Source of the DNA: Fibrobacter sp. UWP2
Lineage (GTDB): Bacteria; Fibrobacterota; Fibrobacteria; Fibrobacterales; Fibrobacteraceae
Reading direction: 5' to 3'
DNA length: 64,000 nt
Assembly: GCF_900141705.1 (NCBI RefSeq)
Contig: NZ_FQYM01000001.1
Location: forward strand, 1-64,000
Of the stretch, positions 1 to 7,073 are shown piece after piece. The notes beneath the pieces were generated by a model. The model was not told the origin of the DNA. It saw nothing but the letters and a program-made list of their open reading frames with translations, and did no database searches. Position 1 is the first letter of the stretch. Each line of letters opens with the position of its first letter. The translations under genes and the position numbers were made by a program.

Positions 1-45
1 GAAAAGAGCATGAAACTACTTGACAATGAAGCGCTAATAGCCTAG
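1..45 (+). CDS. Possible C-terminal tail of a gene starting left of the window
   Basis: Reading from base 1, one plus-strand frame stays open for 14 codons and ends at a TAG at 43-45; the other two plus frames hit stops within the first seven codons. The stop lies two bases before the stop of the convergent lipoprotein gene, which fits the tight packing of this genome. Fourteen codons are far too few to recognise a family, and an open stretch this short can occur by chance. Confidence 0.25.
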   Translation, partial: EKSMKLLDNEALIA

Positions 46-47
46 AT

Positions 48-632
48 TTACACCAGTTGGAGACCTGGATTTTCAACTAAAAAAGGGACAAATTCGTCTG
101 TCGAACCGCCTTGATCGTTTTCGGTCGGGGTATCGGTAGAATCGCCGTCACCATCGGAGCCGCCTTCATCACCATCGTCATCCGTACCGGCTTCGTCATC
201 ATCATCCGAGGGCTTTGTATCCTTGCCACCCGCTGCAGGGTATTCGCAAGCCTTCGTCGCGGCGAAGGCAAAATCCTTAAATTCCTTCGCTGTCACATCA
301 TAGTGAGTTTTAACCGTAAGTACGTTATCTTTACAAGTCATTTCAGCATCTTCATCGTCAACTTCATTCGGTACAGGACCAGCACATACATCAGAAATTC
401 CAGGACCGTATTCGTAACGTGAAGTCATGGTGCCATCTTCGTTATGGGTATATGTCATCGTAACCGAGTATTCCCCCGCGTTCTGCTTGACAACGACCTT
501 GTTATCCTTAATATCGCAGGTATAGAGGTCGTTCACATTCCCAGCGCCTGAGCCGCTATCATCGTCGCCGCAGGCGGTCAGGCACACCATGGCGGTCAAA
601 GCGAGGGCGCAAGTCCAAAGCAATTTCTTCAT
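48..632 (-). CDS. Putative lipoprotein with acidic Asp/Gly/Ser-rich C-terminal region
   Basis: A 194-residue protein with a typical lipoprotein signal peptide: Lys-Lys at residues 2-3, a hydrophobic core, and the lipobox LTAC with the lipidated Cys at residue 21, followed by GDDD. The middle (about residues 35-130) has several Cys residues and is probably a small beta-rich domain. Residues about 140-185 are low-complexity Asp/Gly/Ser/Glu, probably a disordered surface linker, and the last ten residues are hydrophobic. I do not recognise the folded part. It stands alone, transcribed divergently from slyD across about 170 bases. Lipidation is well supported; function is unknown. Confidence 0.75.
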   Translation of the reverse strand: MKKLLWTCALALTAMVCLTACGDDDSGSGAGNVNDLYTCDIKDNKVVVKQNAGEYSVTMTYTHNEDGTMTSRYEYGPGISDVCAGPVPNEVDDEDAEMTCKDNVLTVKTHYDVTAKEFKDFAFAATKACEYPAAGGKDTKPSDDDDEAGTDDDGDEGGSDGDGDSTDTPTENDQGGSTDEFVPFLVENPGLQLV

Positions 633-804
633 ATTTACTCCTTGATTCTTGTGTTTAAGAAGAATATAACCAAAAAGAAAGCTTCAAGCACATTTTTATA
701 ATAACAATTGTCATTTTCGTGCAAAAACTCTTCCTCTACCACGTAGTATATCGCATTTTTCTATATTTAGCCCACTTTTAAATCCCTCCACACAAGGAAA
801 AATC

Positions 805-1410
805 ATGAAAATCGCCGAAAAGACCGTAGTCCAGATGCACTACACCCTCACCTCCGACGAAGGAGCCGTCATCGATTCCTCCGAAGGTCGCGAACCGCTC
901 CAGTACATCCAGGGCGCCCACATGATCGTGGTCGGGCTCGAAAAGGCCATGGAAGGCCACGAGGTCGGCGACAAGTTCGACGTGAAGGTCATCCCGGCCG
1001 AAGGCTACGGCATTTACGACGAGCGCATGACTCAGGAAGTCCCGCTGAACGTGTTCCAGGGAGTGGAAAAGGTCGAAGTCGGCATGCAGTTCTACGCGCA
1101 GACGCCAGCAGGCCCCATGCCCATCCGCATCAAGAGCGTCTCTGGCGACAAGGCGGTGATCGACGCCAACCACGAGCTCGCCGGCAAAAACCTGAACTTC
1201 GCCATCGAGGTGGTGAGCGTACGCGAGGCTACCGAAGAGGAACTCAACCCGCAGGGCCACTGCTGCTGTGGCGGCAAGGGCGACGGCGAATGCAAGTGTG
1301 GCGAAGAAGGCCACGAATGCGAATGCGGCGGCGAAGGCCACAAGGAAAACTGCGACGGTCAGGGTGGCTGCGGCTGCCCCAACCACGACAAGCACCACGG
1401 CAACGCCTAA
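805..1410 (+). CDS. slyD: FKBP-type peptidyl-prolyl isomerase, SlyD family, with metal-binding tail
   Basis: A 201-residue cytosolic prolyl isomerase and folding factor. The FKBP half-domains flank an IF (insert-in-flap) chaperone domain: residues about 1-70 carry the SlyD-like start (YTLTSDEGAVIDSS) and the LEKAMEGHEVGDKF strand-turn, the insert covers about 75-125, and the FKBP fold closes by about 150. The last 50 residues are a Cys/His/Gly-rich tail with ten Cys and about six His, including CCC and CXC pairs. This resembles the nickel/zinc-binding tail of E. coli SlyD, so a metallochaperone role is possible. The ATG is preceded by AAGGAA. It converges with the glycosyltransferase gene, only three bases separating the stops. 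Confidence 0.9.
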   Translation: MKIAEKTVVQMHYTLTSDEGAVIDSSEGREPLQYIQGAHMIVVGLEKAMEGHEVGDKFDVKVIPAEGYGIYDERMTQEVPLNVFQGVEKVEVGMQFYAQTPAGPMPIRIKSVSGDKAVIDANHELAGKNLNFAIEVVSVREATEEELNPQGHCCCGGKGDGECKCGEEGHECECGGEGHKENCDGQGGCGCPNHDKHHGNA

Positions 1411-1413
1411 TTG

Positions 1414-2139
1414 CTAACGAAAGAACCTGCGCACGACCTGCCGCAAGACGCGCAGGCCGTAGGTCACTACATTCAAGTTGGATTTTTCGCCGGCATAACG
1501 CGTAGGTATCGGGAGTTCGGCCAGTCGCCACCCGCGGGCGTCGGCGATGGAAATGATTTCCAGGTCGATGTCGAAACTCGGGCTCAGTTTTTCGAGGTCG
1601 AGCGTTTTTAGGAATTCCGCGTTATAGACGATGTAACCGCTGTGGCGGTCCGTCAGTTTTTGCTTGAAGGCGACATTCTCGAGCGCGGTGAGAAACGCCC
1701 CGCCCAGGCGCTTGTACAAAGGCATCCCGCCGCGGCGCGCACCGCCGGCTACCGCATGCCGAGAGCCCTGCAACAACGCAAGTCCACGGGCAGAACAATC
1801 CCTACGTTCCATCTCGGCAATGAATTCGTCCAGTTTTTCGGCAGGGTATTGCCCATCCCCGTGCAGGCACGCAATATACTTGGCACCCGCGGCAAGCCCT
1901 GCGGCAAGGCCGAACTTAACGACAGCCCCGTACCCTTGGTTGTTTTCGAACCGGTGGCATAAAATTTGCCAAGCCCCCTCACCATCAAACGGTTCCAGCG
2001 CTACCGGCTCCTTGGAGCCGTCGTCAATCACAAGCACCTGCGAACGCGCATACATCGCAGGCGACACCTTCGAAAGGACTTCATGGAGAGTTTTGCCGAC
2101 GTTATACGCCGGCACAAAAATAAAGACGTCCCTAGGCAT
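1414..2139 (-). CDS. Glycosyltransferase family 2 (dolichol-phosphate-mannose-synthase-like)
   Basis: A 241-residue GT-A fold enzyme, probably transferring a sugar from a nucleotide sugar to a polyprenyl phosphate or envelope acceptor. It starts with the GT2 strand (FIFVPAYNVGKTL), has the nucleotide-binding DDG near residue 39 and the metal-binding HGDGQYP motif near residue 95, and a Pro/Tyr-rich acceptor region (IPTRYAGEKSNLN) near residue 215. There is no C-terminal membrane segment, unlike many DPM1-type relatives. Its start overlaps the end of the upstream epimerase gene by eight bases, so the two are co-translated and probably serve one glycan pathway. The acceptor and sugar cannot be read from the sequence. 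Confidence 0.85.
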   Translation of the reverse strand: MPRDVFIFVPAYNVGKTLHEVLSKVSPAMYARSQVLVIDDGSKEPVALEPFDGEGAWQILCHRFENNQGYGAVVKFGLAAGLAAGAKYIACLHGDGQYPAEKLDEFIAEMERRDCSARGLALLQGSRHAVAGGARRGGMPLYKRLGGAFLTALENVAFKQKLTDRHSGYIVYNAEFLKTLDLEKLSPSFDIDLEIISIADARGWRLAELPIPTRYAGEKSNLNVVTYGLRVLRQVVRRFFR

Positions 2140-3205
2140 AGTGCTCCGCGAACCACGAGAGCGAATCGCGCAGGCACACGTCTATGGGCGTTTTGGCGCG
2201 GAATCCGAGCAAGCGTTCCGCCTTCGCCACGCTGGGCAAGCGGCGCAAGGAGTCGTCGTAACCTTCGCCGTAGTATTCCTCGCCCGATACGGCAACCGGT
2301 GCGGGCAGGCTTTCGACACCGACACCACGGATTTCGGCATAAATCTCACGCATCTTTTGCGCCAGTTCGGCGATGGTCAGCTCGTTGTCAGGGTTACCCA
2401 CGTTAAAAGCCTGCGAATAGACCGCAGGAACCTCGCCAAGAGCGGGCGCCTCGTCACCAGCGGAACCCGCAACCTGGAAAAGCGCGAATATAAAGTCAAT
2501 GGCATCGAACACGCTGGTAAAGCACCTGCGTGCCTTACCGCCGTTCACAAGCTTGAGAGCCTCGCCACGCACCAAAGCACTGGAGAAGTTCGCCAGCACG
2601 CGCGGGATTCCCTCGCCGTCCACACCCGGCATAAAGTCCATGTACGGTCCCACAAAATTGAACGGGCGGACAACCGTCCAGCGGAGCCCGGAAAGCCCAG
2701 CAATATAGCGCTCCGTCAAGAGTTTCGCCGTCGCATAACTCCAGCGACTCGCCGTCACAGGCCCAAACGTCACCGGGGTCGAATCCTCTTCGAGCAGTCC
2801 CGAATCAGCTGCCGTGCGGCCATACACCTCGGATGTTGAAAAATGGACAAGCCACGAACCCGACTTGGCACAGGCATCAGCAAGTGCCGCCGGATGGTCG
2901 TAATTGCTGCGGATGACCGTCGCTGACTCCGCCATGTAACGGCTCGGCGTGCAGATGGCGGCAAGGTTCACCACTACAGGGAACTGCGCTATGCGCTCCA
3001 CAACCGCCACATCGGCAAGGTCGCCGCACAAAAATTCGCAACGTTCGTCGTTCAGCTTGTCCTGGATCCTGTAAAAGTCCAGGTCTACGCCAAAAACGCG
3101 CCACTGAGTGCGGCACAAAATGGCCTGAAGCAAATGACTACCAATAAAACCACCGCAGCCGACCACGGCCACGGTGATGCTACGGTCGTCAAACCTTAGG
3201 TTCAT
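2132..3205 (-). CDS. NAD-dependent epimerase/dehydratase (UDP-glucuronate decarboxylase / ArnA dehydrogenase type)
   Basis: A 357-residue extended SDR protein. The N-terminal Rossmann motif is GCGGFIGSHL (residues about 16-25), and the catalytic Tyr-Lys pair is in SYATAK near residue 160, after a Ser/Thr region (HFSTSEVYGR). The C-terminal half is a substrate-binding domain with FNVGNPDNELTIAELA. Overall layout (FIGSHL, DLDFYR, SEVYG, RPFNFVGPYMD) resembles the ArnA dehydrogenase domain and UDP-xylose synthase, which act on UDP-glucuronic acid; that substrate is an inference. The start overlaps the stop of the upstream lipoprotein gene (TAATG) and the end overlaps the glycosyltransferase gene, forming a three-gene unit. 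Confidence 0.85.
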   Translation of the reverse strand: MNLRFDDRSITVAVVGCGGFIGSHLLQAILCRTQWRVFGVDLDFYRIQDKLNDERCEFLCGDLADVAVVERIAQFPVVVNLAAICTPSRYMAESATVIRSNYDHPAALADACAKSGSWLVHFSTSEVYGRTAADSGLLEEDSTPVTFGPVTASRWSYATAKLLTERYIAGLSGLRWTVVRPFNFVGPYMDFMPGVDGEGIPRVLANFSSALVRGEALKLVNGGKARRCFTSVFDAIDFIFALFQVAGSAGDEAPALGEVPAVYSQAFNVGNPDNELTIAELAQKMREIYAEIRGVGVESLPAPVAVSGEEYYGEGYDDSLRRLPSVAKAERLLGFRAKTPIDVCLRDSLSWFAEHYA

Positions 3206-3684
3206 TATTCCGTAACCTTGATGGTTCCGGAATTGGAGCCCTTTGCCTGCTTGCTGTAGGGGTAAACGCGAATGTAGGCGTCATCGGCGGCAATACTTGG
3301 GCATTCTTCATCCTCTTCGCATTCCACACTCAAAACGACCTTGACTTCGTTGCAGGTCTTGCCATCAGTTTCGCCATCCACAGCTTCTTCCAAAAGGCCG
3401 ATCTTCTTTTCGCCGCCGTCAAAGCGGTATTCAATGCCGAATCCGCCAAAGTCCAGACTGCTGCCGAACACCACCGCGATGGTATCGCCAACCTTGAATT
3501 CGTCACCCTTTGCCGGAGCGACGACCTTCACGCTGTCGGTCGTGCAGTCGAAGTTGGCATTATCGTTCGAGGAAGCTGGCTTGGAGGAATCCGAAGACTC
3601 CGGAACCGAGGACGAAGAGGAATCGTCGCCACAGGCGACAAAAGCAAGCATCGCGCTGAACATCAATGCATAGGCTATTTTCAT
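3205..3684 (-). CDS. Putative small lipoprotein, first gene of an epimerase/glycosyltransferase operon
   Basis: A 159-residue protein with a lipoprotein signal peptide ending in AFVAC (Cys at residue 19) followed by GDD and a Ser-rich linker to about residue 45. The remaining 115 residues look like one compact beta-sandwich: alternating hydrophobic strands, two Cys pairs, and an acidic CEEDEECP loop. This could be an Ig-like or carbohydrate-binding-like fold, but I do not recognise a family. Translation of the downstream epimerase is coupled through a TAATG overlap, so the lipoprotein is made together with cytosolic glycan enzymes. The reason for that pairing is not evident. Confidence 0.75.
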   Translation of the reverse strand: MKIAYALMFSAMLAFVACGDDSSSSSVPESSDSSKPASSNDNANFDCTTDSVKVVAPAKGDEFKVGDTIAVVFGSSLDFGGFGIEYRFDGGEKKIGLLEEAVDGETDGKTCNEVKVVLSVECEEDEECPSIAADDAYIRVYPYSKQAKGSNSGTIKVTE

Positions 3685-3747
3685 ATGTTCTCCTAGTTTA
3701 AAAACGCTATTTGGTGATTTCTTTTAAGCCCAATATACAAAAACGGA

Positions 3748-4293
3748 CTACCGGGCGACGACCTGATGCCGGATTTTCTCGGCAAGATCCCGCCCGCCCA
3801 GCTGGGCAATGCACTCGAACGCGAATTCCTCGGCAGTCCCTGCACCACGGCTCGTGACCACATTGGCGTCAACCACGACGCGGTCCTCCGAGAACTCCTT
3901 GCAAACAAGTTCACCCACGCAACCGGGGAAGCACGTAGCCCTTCGGTCGCCCAATATCCCGGCCTTGCTCAGCACGAGCGGAGCCGCACATATCGCAAAG
4001 ACCCACTTTTTTTCGCCGTAGAACTGGCGGACCACGGCCTCGACCGCATCGCTTGCCTTGAGGTTCTGCACGCCGGGGCCTCCGCCTGGGAGGCAAACCG
4101 CGTCAAAAGGCCTGATGTCGGCTCCCTTGAGGGCAAAATCGGCCTCAATCTTGAGCCCGTGAGCCCCGCACACCTGCGACGCCCCCGAGACCGAAGCCAG
4201 GGCCACTTGGATTCCCGCCCGCTGGAAGTAATCAAACGGGGTGACAAACTCCGTTTCTTCGAACCCGTCCGCCATAAGGAATAGTACTTGCAT
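3748..4293 (-). CDS. DJ-1/PfpI family protein (YajL/DJ-1 subfamily)
   Basis: A 181-residue protein with the full DJ-1 layout. The N-terminal strand is followed by GFEETEF, which carries the conserved Glu near residue 15. The nucleophile elbow AICAAP holds Cys102, and the CLPGGGPG loop sits near residue 67. Members of this family act as glyoxalases/deglycases or redox-stress proteins; which applies here is not visible. The start has a good ribosome site (AAGGAGG, eight bases upstream). It is transcribed divergently from hslO across 47 bases, and both neighbours are stress proteins, so a shared stress-control region is plausible. Confidence 0.88.
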   Translation of the reverse strand: MQVLFLMADGFEETEFVTPFDYFQRAGIQVALASVSGASQVCGAHGLKIEADFALKGADIRPFDAVCLPGGGPGVQNLKASDAVEAVVRQFYGEKKWVFAICAAPLVLSKAGILGDRRATCFPGCVGELVCKEFSEDRVVVDANVVTSRGAGTAEEFAFECIAQLGGRDLAEKIRHQVVAR

Positions 4294-4302
4294 AAAGCCT
4301 CC

Positions 4303-4333
4303 TTGTGCCTTAAATATAAATAAATGCTATATT
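4303..4333 (+). promoter_or_regulatory. Candidate hslO promoter giving a leaderless mRNA
   Basis: TATATT at 4328-4333 sits seven bases before the hslO ATG at 4341, and no purine-rich ribosome site lies between. A weak TTGTGC at 4303-4308 would be the -35 box with a 19-base spacer. Transcription starting at or next to the A of the ATG would give a leaderless message. The -10 match is convincing; the -35 is not. Confidence 0.4.
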
Positions 4334-4340
4334 TGCGCGC

Positions 4341-5219
4341 ATGAATTTCAAGGATAGAATTATTCGTGCCACGGGTAAAAAGGCGCCCTTCCGCCTGATC
4401 GTGGTCGACTTGACCGCCACCATGAACGAAATCGGCGCCATGCACAACGCCAAGGGCTACTCCCTCAAGCTGCTCGCCGAGAACACCATCGCAAGCCTCT
4501 TTTTGAGCGCCGGGCTCAAGTACGCCGGAACCGTCACGTTCACCACTAAGTTTAGCGGCGAAATCAGCTGCATCCAGTCGGACTCCACGCCGATGGGCCT
4601 CATGAGAGCAATGATCCCGCAAGAGGAACTGCAGACCGTCGGGGCGAATGAACCCGCCATTATCCCGCAGACCATCAACGTCATCAAGATTGACGAGAAC
4701 GGCAAACGCGTCCACGAGAGCATCATCGAGGCACCGGGCATCTCCATGGGGCAGAACCTCGCCACCTACTTGCTACAGTCCGAGCAGGTGCGCTCCGCCG
4801 TGGGCATCGAGGCGCAGTTCAGCAAGGCAGACCCGAGCAAGCTCGACTATGCCGCCGGTTTTTACATCGAAGCGTTCCCCGACCTCGAAGAAAAGGACAT
4901 CATGCTCCTCGAGCAAATCGTGCTGAACCTCCCCAAGTTCCACGAGCTGTACAAAGCCGAGGGTTTTGACCTCGACGAACTTTTGGACCAGCTTCGCGGC
5001 CCTTACGAAATAGACATCGTCCGCGAAATCACGCCCAAGGCCTACTGTCCCTGCAACCAAGAGCACATGGAAGCCTCCGTTGCCGCCCTCCCGCTCAACG
5101 ATCTAAAAGAACTTGAAAAGGACGGAGAGGACCTCGACGTCACATGCGATTTTTGCCGTCGCAAATACAAGATTACAATCGACGACCTAAGAGAGATAAT
5201 CAAAAGCCGCTCCAAGTAA
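4341..5219 (+). CDS. hslO: Hsp33 redox-regulated molecular chaperone
   Basis: A 292-residue cytosolic holdase that is activated by oxidative unfolding. The N-terminal core domain runs to about residue 230 and includes the conserved LTATMNEIGAMHNAKGYSLKLL and FTTKFSGEISCIQSDS regions. The zinc-binding redox switch is intact: Cys236-X-Cys238 (YCPCN) and Cys269-X2-Cys272 (CDFC). Length is normal for the family. Upstream of the ATG there is no Shine-Dalgarno sequence but a TATATT box seven bases away, so the mRNA may be leaderless. It is followed by thrH after 27 bases and lies opposite a DJ-1 gene. Confidence 0.95.
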   Translation: MNFKDRIIRATGKKAPFRLIVVDLTATMNEIGAMHNAKGYSLKLLAENTIASLFLSAGLKYAGTVTFTTKFSGEISCIQSDSTPMGLMRAMIPQEELQTVGANEPAIIPQTINVIKIDENGKRVHESIIEAPGISMGQNLATYLLQSEQVRSAVGIEAQFSKADPSKLDYAAGFYIEAFPDLEEKDIMLLEQIVLNLPKFHELYKAEGFDLDELLDQLRGPYEIDIVREITPKAYCPCNQEHMEASVAALPLNDLKELEKDGEDLDVTCDFCRRKYKITIDDLREIIKSRSK

Positions 5220-5246
5220 AACACATTCAACACCGGGAATTGAATT

Positions 5247-5864
5247 ATGTTCACTAAGCAATGCGTTGTCACACTGGACCTGGAAGGCGTTCTCGCCCCC
5301 GAAATCTGGATTGCCGTCGCCGAAAAAACGGGCATCGCGGACCTCCGCCTCACCACGCGCGACATCCCCGACTACGACGTGCTCATGAAGGGGCGCATCA
5401 AGATTCTTGACCGCGAAGGCATCAAGCTCAGCGACATCCAGAACGTCATCGCAAACCTCGGCTTGCTCGAGGGGGCTCGCGACTTTACAGACAAACTCCG
5501 CGACGAAGCGCAAGTGATCATTCTCTCGGACACGTTCCAGGAATTTGCCTACCCCATCATGAAGAACCTCGGATTCCCCACCATTTTCTGCCACAACCTG
5601 GAAGTCGAAAATGACCGCATCCGTGGTTACCACCTGCGTCTAAGCGACCAAAAGACCACCGTGGTCAAGCATTTGCAGCAGCTCAACTTCAAGGTGTTTG
5701 CCAGCGGCGATTCCTTCAACGACACGGGCATGCTCAAGCAGGCCGACAAGGGCGTCTTCTTTAGGGCCCCAGACTCCATTGTGGCGCAGTTCCCCCAGTT
5801 AGAGGCCACCCACACGTACAACGAACTTCTCGCCAAGTTCCACGAATTCCAGGAAACTCTGTAA
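5247..5864 (+). CDS. thrH: ThrH: phosphoserine phosphatase / homoserine phosphotransferase
   Basis: A 205-residue HAD-superfamily enzyme that matches Pseudomonas ThrH as I remember it over most of its length (DLEGVLAPEIWIAVAEKTGI, TTRDIPDYDVLM, GDSFNDTGML). HAD motif I is DLEG, where Asp11 is the phosphorylated nucleophile and Glu13 replaces the usual second Asp. Motif II is ILSDTF and motif IV is GDSFND. P. aeruginosa ThrH dephosphorylates phosphoserine and can transfer the phosphate to homoserine, linking serine and threonine synthesis. It follows hslO after 27 bases, possibly co-transcribed, with no clear functional link. Confidence 0.92.
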   Translation: MFTKQCVVTLDLEGVLAPEIWIAVAEKTGIADLRLTTRDIPDYDVLMKGRIKILDREGIKLSDIQNVIANLGLLEGARDFTDKLRDEAQVIILSDTFQEFAYPIMKNLGFPTIFCHNLEVENDRIRGYHLRLSDQKTTVVKHLQQLNFKVFASGDSFNDTGMLKQADKGVFFRAPDSIVAQFPQLEATHTYNELLAKFHEFQETL

Positions 5865-5921
5865 AAACAAAATAACACAAGCGTTTTCCTGCAAACTACA
5901 TCACTTTTTTTTACACAACTG

Positions 5922-5949
5922 TTACGAAGGCTCTTTTTTTACTTATACT
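5922..5949 (+). promoter_or_regulatory. Candidate promoter of the rSAM/lipoprotein cluster
   Basis: TTACGA at 5922-5927 and TATACT at 5944-5949 are separated by 16 bases, in a T-rich region about 27 bases before the first lipoprotein ATG. That gene has a strong ribosome site (AGGAGG). The -35 box matches only three of six consensus positions. This is the largest gap upstream of the five-gene cluster. Confidence 0.3.
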
Positions 5950-5975
5950 TATATGAGATATAAAAAGGAGGCCTT

Positions 5976-6665
5976 ATGCTTTACAAGCATTGGAAAAAAT
6001 TTGCACTTGCGCTGACCGCCCTGTTCTGGGCTGGTTGCGACGATTCAGCATCTTCATCGGAAGTCGTTCTTTATGGCTGTCCCGACGATATTTGTGCGCC
6101 TGCACCCGAAAGCAGCAGCGACGCAAATGATGTACAGTCCAGTTCCAGCGAAACAACCGCTTCGTCGAGTTCCGAGGCGGCCAAACCCGAAAGTTCCAGC
6201 AGCGTGTTCGAAAAAATCATGCCCGCCTACGGCGTAGAAGTAGACTTCACGTGTGTACCCATGGATTCCAGTGTATCGTATTTCCCCAACGATTACAGTG
6301 CAGACAATGCCAAATTCTGGAAAGAGGAAGCGGCCAAGCACGATGCCGTAGACAAGATAGACTCCATCGCGCCGACTTTGGCGGAAACACCCGTGTGCCT
6401 CGAACATTTGCGCATGGAACTAGACAGGTTCGTGGCCCTTTACGGCGCCCCGACCATCATCAATAACGCGGTAGAATTCTGCAGCGACGGCACCATCAGG
6501 CCCAGCGAAGAATACGCCAAGTTCCTGAAGATGCAGGAGGAATGGGAGGCGAACAAGCCCGCTCTGGACGAAGAACTCAAGAAGGTCTACGAAGACAAGA
6601 TGAAGGAAATCCAGGAACGGATTAACAAGTGTCTTTCTGGCGAGGCTGACGAGACTGACGAATAA
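5976..6665 (+). CDS. rSAM-associated putative lipoprotein A (YG-motif protein)
   Basis: A 229-residue putative lipoprotein. The signal peptide has KHWKK at residues 4-8 and the atypical lipobox FWAGC with Cys21. A Ser-rich linker occupies about 41-77. Tyr-Gly motifs occur at 33-34 (LYGCPDDIC), 85-86 (AYGVEV) and 156-157 (LYGAPT). Residues 160-229 are charged, helical and possibly coiled-coil, ending in an acidic tail. It shares its signal peptide and YG motifs with the two other small lipoproteins beside the radical SAM enzymes, so it is a likely substrate or partner. I recall NCBI families TIGR04133 (enzyme) and TIGR04134 (lipoprotein) for an 'rSAM/lipoprotein system'; membership needs an HMM check. 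AGGAGG precedes the ATG. Confidence 0.75.
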   Translation: MLYKHWKKFALALTALFWAGCDDSASSSEVVLYGCPDDICAPAPESSSDANDVQSSSSETTASSSSEAAKPESSSSVFEKIMPAYGVEVDFTCVPMDSSVSYFPNDYSADNAKFWKEEAAKHDAVDKIDSIAPTLAETPVCLEHLRMELDRFVALYGAPTIINNAVEFCSDGTIRPSEEYAKFLKMQEEWEANKPALDEELKKVYEDKMKEIQERINKCLSGEADETDE

Positions 6666-6667
6666 CT

Positions 6668-7039
6668 ATGATTAAGAAGCATTGGAAAAAAATTCTATTG
6701 AGCCTCTGCTCCATGCTCTGGAGCGGCTGCAGTGACGATTCATCTAGCGACAGCAAGGAACTGATTGCGTGCGAATTGGAACAGATATGCCCCGAATATG
6801 GTATTTTCTACGATTGCGAAAACGAGGAAGATGCGATTGCCGGGAACTTCGAGAATTGCACCATGTCGTACCCCGCGTGCACGGACACGTACTATTGTGA
6901 AGACGACGTCACCTGTTTCCAATCGACCGACGACGAAACGAAAACTTTCGACTGTCGCGATGAAAAGGACAACAAGACGGTCTACACCGAAGACGAATTC
7001 AAGTCAAAATACTACGTCGAAAGTGAGCGCATCCACTAA
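6668..7039 (+). CDS. rSAM-associated putative lipoprotein B (YG-motif protein)
   Basis: A 123-residue putative lipoprotein starting two bases after lipoprotein A stops. The signal peptide is nearly the same as in its neighbours (KHWKKILLSL, then LWSGC with Cys21). The mature part is short, acidic and Cys-rich, about ten Cys, with one Tyr-Gly motif at 44-45 (CPEYGIFYDC). The C-terminal segment (DEKDNKTVYTEDEFKSKY) resembles a segment in lipoprotein C (DDGKIYKAAEFRSKY), so the two share a module beyond the leader. No Ser-rich linker is present apart from a short SSSDS. The next gene is the first radical SAM enzyme, 34 bases on. Confidence 0.7.
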   Translation: MIKKHWKKILLSLCSMLWSGCSDDSSSDSKELIACELEQICPEYGIFYDCENEEDAIAGNFENCTMSYPACTDTYYCEDDVTCFQSTDDETKTFDCRDEKDNKTVYTEDEFKSKYYVESERIH

Positions 7040-7042
7040 ACT

Positions 7043-7070
7043 TCACATTTCACATTACGCACCTCACATT
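7043..7070 (+). repeat. Three phased TCACATT heptamers upstream of rSAM 1
   Basis: The heptamer TCACATT occurs at 7043-7049, 7050-7056 and 7064-7070, with one unrelated heptamer (ACGCACC) filling 7057-7063, so all copies share a 7-base phase. The array occupies the whole gap between lipoprotein B and the radical SAM gene, where a ribosome binding site would be expected; no purine-rich Shine-Dalgarno is visible there. Confidence 0.6.
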
Positions 7071-7073
7071 TTT

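Noticed and set aside
1664-2839. 391-codon plus-strand frame across the glycosyltransferase and epimerase genes
   Set aside because: It spans the junction of two well-supported minus-strand genes and gives an Arg/Ala/Pro-rich sequence.
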